Source of the DNA: Candidatus Didemnitutus sp. | Lineage (GTDB): Bacteria; Verrucomicrobiota; Verrucomicrobiia; Opitutales; Opitutaceae | Assembly (NCBI GenBank): GCA_023701285.1 | Contig: JAMPXH010000001.1 | Span: 25,516 to 89,515 of the forward strand | Direction: 5' to 3' | Length of the DNA stretch: 64,000 bases | Shown: positions 20,771-30,085 of the stretch, one piece after another | How positions within the stretch are numbered: the first letter of the stretch is position 1 | Layout of the letters: the number at the start of each line of letters is the position of its first letter | Notes under the pieces: generated by a model | What the model was told of the DNA's origin: nothing | Seen by the model: the letters and a program-made list of their open reading frames with translations, nothing else | Database searches by the model: none | Made by a program: the position numbers and the translations under genes

Positions 20771-20995
20771 TCAGCCGCGTGGCGCCGGCGGCGTGAAGCC
20801 CGGCGGCACCTCGCCCTGCCGCCCGTGCACGAGCACGGAGAGCAGGTGCTGCATCGCCGCTTCGCGCGGGATCGCGCGCTCGGCCGCGAGTTGGTCGGCG
20901 CGCTTCATCAGCTGCTGCGCCATCACCGCAGCCTGTTCGTCGGTTGCGGCGCCGAGGCGGCGGCAGAGCTGCGTCAAGCGGACCAGTTCATCCAT
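20771..20995 (-). CDS. Small conserved-type hypothetical protein
   Basis: 74-aa ORF overlapping the ygfZ stop by 8 nt on the same strand. Confidence 0.55.
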   Translation of the reverse strand: MDELVRLTQLCRRLGAATDEQAAVMAQQLMKRADQLAAERAIPREAAMQHLLSVLVHGRQGEVPPGFTPPAPRG

Positions 20996-21908
20996 GGTGG
21001 ATCACGATCTCAGCCGCACCGCCGGCCGTGAGAGAGAGTGGAGCGGCGGGCTGGAGCGTCACCAAGGAGAGCATGGCCAACGCCACGAAGCCGTCGCCGT
21101 CGCGCGCCGCGCTGCGGATCTCGCCCACGCGCTGTGTGCCTTGGAACAAATCCGCGGTCCGCAGAGGCGGCTCGCCCGGACCACGGACGAGGTGAAGCTT
21201 GCGGCGCACCTGCCCGAGGTTCTTCAGGCGCGCCATCACCTCCTGGCCGAGATAACAGCCCTTCGTGTAGGAAATGGCCTCGTGCTCGAGGCCACCCTCG
21301 TTCGGCAAATCGGCCGGGCCGACATCGTCGGGCACCGCGGGCTGCCGGGCGAGGATGCGCCGCCGCTCGAGTTCCGCCCCGGGAAGCTCGGTCCAACCAG
21401 CCGCCCGTAAACGCGCGACCCACGCCGCGACCGTCTCCGTGGACACCAACAAGACGTAGTTCGCCGCGCCCGTGAAGCACCCCGAAAAGAGCTTCCAACC
21501 CTCCGCGCTCGCGAAACAGGACGCCTCCGGCAAATCGCCCAAACCCAAGGCCGTCCACGCCGCACCCAAATTACCGCCCGTTAAGTATATTGCAGACCAA
21601 TGAGTTGAAAAATCCTCCATTTCGACCTCATCGGCGATCAAGTAACTTTCGAGCCGCTCCCGCAAGATAAGCGCAGTCGTGCGCGGCGCGTGGACCCAAT
21701 AGGCATTTTCGGCCTCTTTCAGGATATAGCTGTCCGCCAACACTTTGCCCTTCTGATTCAGCCAGAGTCCGTAGCATTTTCGTCCGGCAGGCAGGCGAAG
21801 CTCCTGCGTGAACTGGCCTTGCAAATAGGTATTAGCATCAGGACCTCTAATCCGGAGTGTGGCTGATGGGATTTGCAAGTCCCTGTTGGTTAACGTGAAA
21901 AAGGCCAT
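20988..21908 (-). CDS. ygfZ: Folate-binding protein YgfZ (COG0354/CAF17-like)
   Basis: KGCYLGQEVMARLKNLGQVRRKL; GPDANTYLQGQFTQELR; likely start MAFFTLTNRDLQ. Confidence 0.88.
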   Translation of the reverse strand: MAFFTLTNRDLQIPSATLRIRGPDANTYLQGQFTQELRLPAGRKCYGLWLNQKGKVLADSYILKEAENAYWVHAPRTTALILRERLESYLIADEVEMEDFSTHWSAIYLTGGNLGAAWTALGLGDLPEASCFASAEGWKLFSGCFTGAANYVLLVSTETVAAWVARLRAAGWTELPGAELERRRILARQPAVPDDVGPADLPNEGGLEHEAISYTKGCYLGQEVMARLKNLGQVRRKLHLVRGPGEPPLRTADLFQGTQRVGEIRSAARDGDGFVALAMLSLVTLQPAAPLSLTAGGAAEIVIHHG

Positions 21909-22030
21909 CGCGACACTGGTCATATCGTGCTGTTGCCCGTCCGTCACAAGGTTTGGTTATCGTGTGCCTGCCCGAACGATTGACGAAAGGTCGGAACAAA
22001 CTACCTATTGCGCAATCTCACTTTTCGCTT

Positions 22031-22051
22031 CTCCCGCCTAGCGGGAGTTTT
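22031..22051 (+). terminator. Rho-independent terminator-like hairpin
   Basis: CTCCCGC-CTA-GCGGGAG-TTTT perfect stem. Confidence 0.6.
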
Positions 22052-22069
22052 GGGGTAACTAAGAAAGCA

Positions 22070-22112
22070 ATGGCGGGCCGCTTAGGGGTAGGCGGCCCGC
22101 CTTTTCTTTTCC
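22070..22112 (+). terminator. Strong terminator-like hairpin upstream of DAHP synthase
   Basis: GGCGGGCCGC...GCGGCCCGCC followed by TTTTCTTTT. Confidence 0.7.
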
Positions 22113-22172
22113 TGTCACGGAATCGGACCACAGTTGCGGCAGACGGCTCCGCCGGACCATATCTCCCGTCTC

Positions 22173-23228
22173 ATGCAGCGAACCTCGGACCTCAACGTCC
22201 TCGAAAACCGCATCCTGCCCTCTCCGGCCCAGTTACTGGCCGAATTGCCCAAGACGGATGCCCAAGCCGACCTGATCGCCCGCGCCCGTGAGGATATTCA
22301 CCGGGTCATCTTCACGGACGACCGTCGATTCCTCTTCGTCGTCGGCCCTTGCTCGATCCACGATCCGGCCGCCGGCCGCGACTACGCGCGCCGCCTCGCC
22401 GCCCTCGCCCGTCAGGTCTCCGACCGCATCCTCATCGTCATGCGCGTCTACTTCGAGAAACCGCGCACCACCGTCGGCTGGAAGGGCCTCATCATGGACC
22501 CGCATCTCGACGGCTCGCACGACATCGCCGCCGGCCTGCGCCTCGCCCGCACCTTCCTCCGCGACGTCCTCGACCTCGGCCTGCCCACCGCCACCGAGCT
22601 GCTCGACCCGATCACGCCGCAATACATCGCCGACCTCGTCTGCTGGTCCGCCATCGGTGCGCGCACCGCCGAGTCCCAGACCCACCGCCAGATGGCCTCC
22701 GGCCTGTCGATGCCCCTTGGCTTCAAAAACGGCACCGATGGCTCCATCCAGACCGCCATCAACGCCATCCGCGCCGCCGCCGCGCCCCAGACTTTCCTCG
22801 GCATCAACCTCGATGGCGCCGCCTCCGTCGTCGTCACCCGCGGCAACCCGAATTGCCACGTCGTCCTTCGCGGCGGCACCGGCGGCCCCAACTACTCCCC
22901 CGAGCACATCGCCCGCACCGAGCAGCTCCTCGCCGCCGCCAAGCTCCCGCGCTCCATCCTCGTCGATTGCTCGCACGACAACTCCGCCAAGAAACCCGAG
23001 CTCCAGCCCGACGTCCTGCGCGCCCTCCTCACCCAGATCGCCGCCGGCAACACCTCCATCATGGGCGCCATGGTCGAGAGCAACCTCGGCGCCGGCAACC
23101 AAGCCTTCCCCCAGCCGCTCTCCGCCCTGAAATACGGCGTCTCCATCACCGACGGCTGCATCGACTGGGCGACCACCGAGCACCTCGTGCAGGATATCTA
23201 CTCCGCGCTCGCCCCGCGCTTCGCCTGA
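22173..23228 (+). CDS. 3-deoxy-7-phosphoheptulonate synthase (class I, AroF/G/H type)
   Basis: VVGPCSIHD, RVYFEKPRTTVGWKGLIMDP, LDCSHDNSAKKPELQ-like; MQRTSDLNVLENR start. Confidence 0.95.
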   Translation: MQRTSDLNVLENRILPSPAQLLAELPKTDAQADLIARAREDIHRVIFTDDRRFLFVVGPCSIHDPAAGRDYARRLAALARQVSDRILIVMRVYFEKPRTTVGWKGLIMDPHLDGSHDIAAGLRLARTFLRDVLDLGLPTATELLDPITPQYIADLVCWSAIGARTAESQTHRQMASGLSMPLGFKNGTDGSIQTAINAIRAAAAPQTFLGINLDGAASVVVTRGNPNCHVVLRGGTGGPNYSPEHIARTEQLLAAAKLPRSILVDCSHDNSAKKPELQPDVLRALLTQIAAGNTSIMGAMVESNLGAGNQAFPQPLSALKYGVSITDGCIDWATTEHLVQDIYSALAPRFA

Positions 23229-23360
23229 AGCCCTCCGCCGGGCTGGCCCCGAGCCAATAAGTAGCATAACTCCAAGCGCACCACCGGCTCCTAACACCTG
23301 CCCGTGGACAAACTTCATGCGTGTTTTTCCCGGCCGTCCCGCTAAACCGATACCCCTCTT

Positions 23361-24347
23361 ATGAAAGCACCCATCCGTGTCGCAGTCACCGGCGCCGCCG
23401 GCCAGATTGGTTACTCCCTGCTTTTCCGCATCGCCTCCGGCGCGATGTTCGGCCCCGACCAGCCCGTGATCCTGCAACTCATCGAAGCCCCGATCGAGAA
23501 GGCCCTCAAGGCCCTCGAAGGCGTCGCGATGGAACTCGATGACTGCGCCTTCCCGCTCCTCAAGGGCATCGTCCAGACCTCCGACGCGTCCGTCGGCTTC
23601 AAAGACGCCAACTGGTGCCTCCTCATCGGCGCCAAGCCGCGCGGCCCCGGCATGGAGCGCGCCGACCTCCTGAAGGACAACGGCAAGATCTTCATTGAGC
23701 AGGGCAAGATCATCGACGCCGTCGCCGCCGCCGATGCCCGCGTCGCGGTCGTCGGCAATCCGGCCAACACGAACTGCATGATCGCCGCCTCGCAGGCCAA
23801 GCGCCTCCCGGCCGAACGCTTCACCGCCATGGTCCGCCTCGACCAAAACCGCGCCCAGACCCAGCTCGCCAAGAAGGCCGGCGTCGATCTGACCGACGTG
23901 AAGGACATCTTCATCTACGGCAACCACAGCCCGACCATGTTCCCGGCCTTCGGCCACGCCACGATCGGCGGCAAGCCCGCTGCGTCCGTCATCAACGACG
24001 ACGCCTGGCTCCAAGGCCCGTTCTGCGAGACCGTCGGCAAGCGCGGCGCCGCCATCATCGCCGCCCGCGGCCTCTCGTCGGCCGCCTCTGCCGCCAACGC
24101 CCTGGTCGACCACGTCCGCAGCCTCGTGACCCCCGGCGCCATCCACTCGATCGCCGTGAAGTCGAACGGTCACTACGGCTTCGACGCCAACGTCTGGGCC
24201 GGCATGCCCGTCCGCACCACGACCCCCGGCAGCTACGAGGTCATCACCGGCTACGATCTCAGCGATGCCTTCTCGCAGCAAAAGCTCGCCGCCACGAACA
24301 AGGAGCTCGTCGAAGAGCGCGCCTTCGTGGCCGACATGATCAAGTAA
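23361..24347 (+). CDS. mdh: Malate dehydrogenase
   Basis: [54 protein letters not shown]. Confidence 0.97.
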   Translation: MKAPIRVAVTGAAGQIGYSLLFRIASGAMFGPDQPVILQLIEAPIEKALKALEGVAMELDDCAFPLLKGIVQTSDASVGFKDANWCLLIGAKPRGPGMERADLLKDNGKIFIEQGKIIDAVAAADARVAVVGNPANTNCMIAASQAKRLPAERFTAMVRLDQNRAQTQLAKKAGVDLTDVKDIFIYGNHSPTMFPAFGHATIGGKPAASVINDDAWLQGPFCETVGKRGAAIIAARGLSSAASAANALVDHVRSLVTPGAIHSIAVKSNGHYGFDANVWAGMPVRTTTPGSYEVITGYDLSDAFSQQKLAATNKELVEERAFVADMIK

Positions 24348-24402
24348 GCCGTCGCAAGCGCGCCACACCACCAACCGGCGCCGCATCGGCGCGACGGAAC
24401 TC

Positions 24403-24431
24403 AAGGCGGGGCCGCTGGCTCCGCCTTTTTT
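24403..24431 (+). terminator. Rho-independent terminator of mdh
   Basis: AAGGCGGGGCC-GCT-GGCTCCGCCTT + T-tract. Confidence 0.8.
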
Positions 24432-24557
24432 CGTGCCCGCAACGGGAGGCGTCGGCTCACCGCCAGCCTCCCATCCTCGCCGCGTGCTCCTGCCGGGCCG
24501 GCGCGCACGCAGCGCCCATTCCCATTTTTCGCACCCTTCTCCCTTCGCCGATCGCCG

Positions 24558-25262
24558 CTAAAGCAAACCCGCCAGCACGCGATCCTTCGTCAGCGCGAAG
24601 GCCGAGCGCACCGCCGCGAACTCCGCGCCGAGTTCCCGCGGCGAGCCGCTGCGCGCGAACCGCAGCTCCAGCGTCGCCCCGTCGCACACCACCTCGGCCG
24701 CGACCTCGGCGACCGTCAGCACGCAATGCCGGCAATCCGACGGATAACTCACCGTCAGCCCCGCCGGCTCCCCCAGCGCTTCCACCGCATCGATCACCGC
24801 CTCCACCCGCACCCCCGCCACGAGCGCGAAGGCGATCGTCGAGAAACGTCCGGCGAACAACCGGTCCATCGCGGCATGTTGCAACACATCGGGGCTGCGC
24901 ACCTCCTGCAACGTCCGCGTGATGCCGAACAGCGCCGGCGCCGCCTCATCCAGCCGGTAGCCGATCGCGTAGGTGAAATCCCGCGTCGTCAGCACCGCGT
25001 CCGGACTCGTCACATCGAGCGAGAGATCCGCGCGCTTGTAGCCGAAGGCCGCCCGCGCCTCCTGGAAAACCGCCTCGGCCTCCGCCGCCAGCTCTTCGCT
25101 GCACAGCTTCGCCAGGAAGGCCGCCGTCGCCGCGTTCACCGCATCGGGCACCGTGTGGTGCTGTTTGCGGAAGCCCGCCAGATTCTTCACCGCGCCGCCG
25201 CCACGACCCACGAAACTGATGCGCGAGACATACGCGGACTCGTTGGATGAAGCTCGGGACAC
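24558..25262 (-). CDS. Hypothetical protein
   Basis: 234-aa ORF, coding-like composition, no motif recognised. Confidence 0.6.
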   Translation of the reverse strand: MSRASSNESAYVSRISFVGRGGGAVKNLAGFRKQHHTVPDAVNAATAAFLAKLCSEELAAEAEAVFQEARAAFGYKRADLSLDVTSPDAVLTTRDFTYAIGYRLDEAAPALFGITRTLQEVRSPDVLQHAAMDRLFAGRFSTIAFALVAGVRVEAVIDAVEALGEPAGLTVSYPSDCRHCVLTVAEVAAEVVCDGATLELRFARSGSPRELGAEFAAVRSAFALTKDRVLAGLL

Positions 25263-25311
25263 GCGCGGATTGAGTCAGGGCCGCCGCCCGGAATCAAGGA
25301 ACGCGCCGAAA

Positions 25312-25346
25312 AAATAAAGGCGGCGGTCCACGCGGGACCGCCGCCC
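25312..25346 (-). terminator. Rho-independent terminator
   Basis: GGCGGCGGTCC-ACGCG-GGACCGCCGCC perfect 11-bp stem, T-rich tract on minus strand. Confidence 0.75.
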
Positions 25347-25388
25347 TTGCCTGACCCCTGTTGTCGGCAGAAAATTCTTCGGTGCGCC

Positions 25389-25655
25389 TCAGGCCGCGAC
25401 CGGCGGCACGTTGCGCTCGCGCCGGAACAGACTCACGAGGCCGATGACGACGAGCACTGGGATCCAGACCGGCGCGAGGGCCACCGCGAAGGCGATCAAC
25501 ACCCCCGCGAGCGCCGCGACGAGCGAGAGACCGACCGCTCCGAGCACCACGGCGGCGAGCAGGCCGACCAGAGCCAGGACGAAGAGCACCGGGCTGAACT
25601 TGATCGCCAGCAACAGGAGCGCGGCGACCACGAGGATTTTCAGGAAAGTTTTCAT
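25389..25655 (-). CDS. Small membrane protein
   Basis: 88 aa, two hydrophobic helices, MKTFLKILVVAALLLLAIKFSPVLFVLALVGLLAAVVLGAVG. Confidence 0.65.
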   Translation of the reverse strand: MKTFLKILVVAALLLLAIKFSPVLFVLALVGLLAAVVLGAVGLSLVAALAGVLIAFAVALAPVWIPVLVVIGLVSLFRRERNVPPVAA

Positions 25656-25782
25656 ACCGGGAAAACCCGGCTCGCCGGGAAAAGTTGCACGGTGGCCCGC
25701 GACGCCGCGCTCACCAAGGGCGGCGACGCCAACCGCGCCCGCGGAACTATGCCGGCTGGAACGAGTTGACCGGGCAGCCGCC

Positions 25783-26868
25783 TCAACGCGCCCCTGCCAC
25801 CCGCAAGGCCTGCCAATCTTCCTTCACGGCCTCGACCATCTCCTGCACTTCCTCGTCCAGCAGCCAGAAATCCGGCCGCACTCCCGCCTCGTCCGCCAAT
25901 ACACTCCAGCCGGGCTGCTGCGCGAGTTCACCATCCGACTCGCTGAGTCGGGAACCGCTGAAACCCAGGCCGTGACGCTTGGCCAGATAGTTCGCCAAGC
26001 TCACCAAGGCCACCAGCACCCGGTGAGTGGGAGCGGCCGCCGGATTCGCGTGATATTCGATCGCGGCAATCACCTCTGCCGGCAGACCGCCTTGCCGCGC
26101 GAACAGCGCCCCCGCTTCGCGATGCCCCACGCCGAGATGACTCAACTCCAACGCATCCAGGCCTGCGCCGTGATTCCATCCGGCGTCGAGCACGGCCCGG
26201 TATTTTTCCGACTCAACCGTGGCCAACACGATCTTGCCCACATCGTGCAACAGGCCGGCCAGATGCAACCCGGGCTCGGGTGCCACCTGCAAGCGCTGCT
26301 GCAGTTCCTCCGCCAGGGCCGCCGTGGCGAGCGAGTGGATCCAGAGGTGCCGCCAATCGAGCCCGGTCGCCACGTTCTGCGCGTCGCGCAACGTGAATAT
26401 CGCCTGCGTCAACGTGGATACCCGCCTCAAGCCGAGCATCTGCACCGCCGAGAAGACATCCTCGATCTTCCGTTCCGGCCGCACCAACGCCGAGTTGGCC
26501 AGACGGAGCACGCGCACACACAGGGCCGGATCCTTCTGCACGGCCGCAACCACCTCATCCACCGAACCGCCATCGCTTGTCGCCGCGCGCAGAAATCCCT
26601 GCGCCAGCGATTGCAGCGCCGGGATCTGCTGCAGGTTTTGCAACGCCTCCACGGTGCGTTTCCGCAGTGTCGGATCGGCTTGGAATAATTCATTCGCCCG
26701 CGACACGCCACCGCCCGATTGCGCCGACGGGTTCGGCAACACATCCGCTTCGGCCTCCTCCCGGAGACGCGACCGCAGCTCCGGGGCATGCGCCTCCGGG
26801 ACGAGGACAGGCGTCCGCATCCACCAAGCGCGCAAGCGCGCCCGCAGGGAGGCAAGTGTCATGAGCAT
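25783..26868 (-). CDS. HDOD domain signalling protein
   Basis: IPALQSLAQGFLRAATSDGGSVDEVVAAVQKDPALCVRVLRLANSAL; LAGLLHDVGKIVL. Confidence 0.9.
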   Translation of the reverse strand: MLMTLASLRARLRAWWMRTPVLVPEAHAPELRSRLREEAEADVLPNPSAQSGGGVSRANELFQADPTLRKRTVEALQNLQQIPALQSLAQGFLRAATSDGGSVDEVVAAVQKDPALCVRVLRLANSALVRPERKIEDVFSAVQMLGLRRVSTLTQAIFTLRDAQNVATGLDWRHLWIHSLATAALAEELQQRLQVAPEPGLHLAGLLHDVGKIVLATVESEKYRAVLDAGWNHGAGLDALELSHLGVGHREAGALFARQGGLPAEVIAAIEYHANPAAAPTHRVLVALVSLANYLAKRHGLGFSGSRLSESDGELAQQPGWSVLADEAGVRPDFWLLDEEVQEMVEAVKEDWQALRVAGAR

Positions 26869-26921
26869 TGATTCGCCCCTGCGTCATCGTCTCACTCGCC
26901 GCACCGCTTCAGCGGAAACTC

Positions 26922-27341
26922 ATGTCCGCCTCCGCCGTTCCCTCCCCGCCGCCCGTGCCGGTCGTCTGCGCCGTCATCGAACGCGGCGGCCTGGTCCTCC
27001 TCGCCCAACGCCCCGCGCACAAGCTGCTGCCTTTGAAATGGGAATTCGCCGGCGGCAAGGTCGAGCCCGGCGAAGACCCCGCCGCCGCCATCGTGCGCGA
27101 GATCCGCGAGGAGCTCGGCTGCTCCATCGCGATCACGCGCGCGCTGCCACGCTTCGTGCACGATTACGGCCGCGTGGTCATCGAGATGATTCCCTTCCTC
27201 TGCACTCTCGCGCCCGGCGCGCCCGAACCGCACGCGCACGAACACGTCGCCCTCGCGTGGGTCCGCCCGGACGAGTTCGAACGCTACGACCTCGCCGCCG
27301 CCGACTGGCCCGTGGTCGCCGCCTATCGCGCCACGCACTGA
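26922..27341 (+). CDS. Nudix hydrolase (MutT-like)
   Basis: Nudix box GGKVEPGEDPAAAIVREIREELG. Confidence 0.92.
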   Translation: MSASAVPSPPPVPVVCAVIERGGLVLLAQRPAHKLLPLKWEFAGGKVEPGEDPAAAIVREIREELGCSIAITRALPRFVHDYGRVVIEMIPFLCTLAPGAPEPHAHEHVALAWVRPDEFERYDLAAADWPVVAAYRATH

Positions 27342-27467
27342 GCGCACGAAACGCCGCCGCGGCGGCGTGGCGACCCCGCCAAGCAACGTAGCCTGACCGC
27401 GACCCCGCCTTCCACCTCACCCCGAGTCGCCCCTCCGCGCGCCCCGCGCACGTCGCGCGTGAACTTT

Positions 27468-27482
27468 ACTTAATACGTAAGT
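27468..27482. promoter_or_regulatory. Candidate operator upstream of acyl-CoA dehydrogenase
   Basis: Inverted repeat ACTTA-ATACG-TAAGT in a GC-rich intergenic region. Confidence 0.35.
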
Positions 27483-27602
27483 TTCCCTCTGAGCGGCCCG
27501 AGGAAAAAGCGCGCTCGCACACTCACCCGTTCGCCCGTTTTCGCGCGGGTGCGCTTCCCGGTTGCGCCGCCCGGGACGTGTCATAACCTGCCCGCACGCC
27601 CC

Positions 27603-28796
<1,194 letters not shown>

Positions 28797-28861
28797 AGCA
28801 ACGCCGCCGGACCCGGCGGCAGGAGCGCTTGCCCGGCGGCGACAGGTGTCGACCGGGGAAA

Positions 28862-28889
28862 GAAAAAGCCCGCTGCACCAGCAGCGGGC
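28862..28889 (-). terminator. Rho-independent terminator of PEP-CTERM gene
   Basis: GCCCGCTGC-ACCA-GCAGCGGGC, T-tract on minus strand. Confidence 0.8.
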
Positions 28890-28916
28890 GGTGAACCAAC
28901 CGAGCGTAGCCCCGGA

Positions 28917-29813
28917 TCAAATCTTCGCCTTGCGGCGACGATGGATCATCACGCCGCACAGGGCCGCGAGCCCGGCGAGCGCCGCGTAGGTCGAGGGCTC
29001 GGGGATCGGGGTCAGCGTGGCGTTGAAGGTGAAGTCGCTCACGAAGGCCGAGCCGTTCGTGCCGCCGGCAGCGGAATTCAGGGAGGACAGCGTCCAAAGG
29101 TAGCCGATGGCCTGCACATCGTTGAACACCGGTGTCGCGGCGGTGCCGATCGAGTTCAGACTGGCGGTGTTGTAATTACTCCAGCCCGTGAACGCGCTGC
29201 CGAAAGTGGAGGAGACCGTCTTGAGCGTCCCGGCCGTGTAGCTGATGGTGTTCGAGACATACCAATCCGAACCGTTCTTGATCAGGACGCGGAAATTGGT
29301 GTTGGCCACCTGATAGCCGCTGCTCGCGAGGAAGAACGACAGGTTGACGGACTCGGTGCCGCTGATCGAGACCGTGGAGGACGAGCCGCCATTCAGGAAC
29401 TCGGACTTGGGGAACGCGACCGCCGCGTAGAACTTCTGCTGCCCGTCGCCGGTGGTGCCGCTCCAAGTCGGGTAGAACCGGAAGGCATCGTTGCCGGCGG
29501 TGCCGCTCTGGGCCGCCGTGGTGTTGTTTTTCACGAGCATGCCGGTGGTGGCGTTCCACTGGCCGGTGCCGTTCGTGCCCACCACGGAGGCGCCGCCGTA
29601 GAAGTTGGGCCCGCTGTAGCCGGATTGCGGGTTGAATTCGGAGACCAGATCGAAGGCCCTGCCCGAAGTCGTGTAGCCGTTGAACAGGGCGTCGCCAGCC
29701 ACATAGGTCGACGAGGTGCCCCAATCGACGATGGTGGTCTGGGCGTGCGCGACACTGGCCACGAACACGGCAGCCGCGATGAGCGCGGCCAATTTGGGTG
29801 AGAAACGATTCAT
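28917..29813 (-). CDS. PEP-CTERM sorting domain protein
   Basis: Signal peptide MNRFSPKLAALIAAAVFVASVAHA; C-terminus PIPEPSTYAALAGLAALCGVMIHRRRKAKI. Confidence 0.9.
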   Translation of the reverse strand: MNRFSPKLAALIAAAVFVASVAHAQTTIVDWGTSSTYVAGDALFNGYTTSGRAFDLVSEFNPQSGYSGPNFYGGASVVGTNGTGQWNATTGMLVKNNTTAAQSGTAGNDAFRFYPTWSGTTGDGQQKFYAAVAFPKSEFLNGGSSSTVSISGTESVNLSFFLASSGYQVANTNFRVLIKNGSDWYVSNTISYTAGTLKTVSSTFGSAFTGWSNYNTASLNSIGTAATPVFNDVQAIGYLWTLSSLNSAAGGTNGSAFVSDFTFNATLTPIPEPSTYAALAGLAALCGVMIHRRRKAKI

Positions 29814-30085
29814 TGCGATGGGGGGATGCGCGAAGCGGTTGCTTCGCAAATGGGGTATTCTGCCAAGGCGCGCATCATACCAACTGTCCCGCGCTCCCGC
29901 ATTCCCCCGTTAGAGTGAAAGGCGCTCCCGCGCCGCCGACGCTGGCCGCACGCCCCGCGGCGGGCGCCACATGTTCCCCCCGAACGGGTGAATTGTCCGG
30001 CGGCCGGGCCGGTGATAAGCTGACCCGCCACACCGACACCCCGCCCGGGTGCCAGTCGTGCACCCCTCGCCCCACCCCTGCTGCC

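Noticed and set aside
22233-24404. 723-aa minus-strand ORF
   Set aside because: Spans antisense of both DAHP synthase and mdh, which are unambiguous
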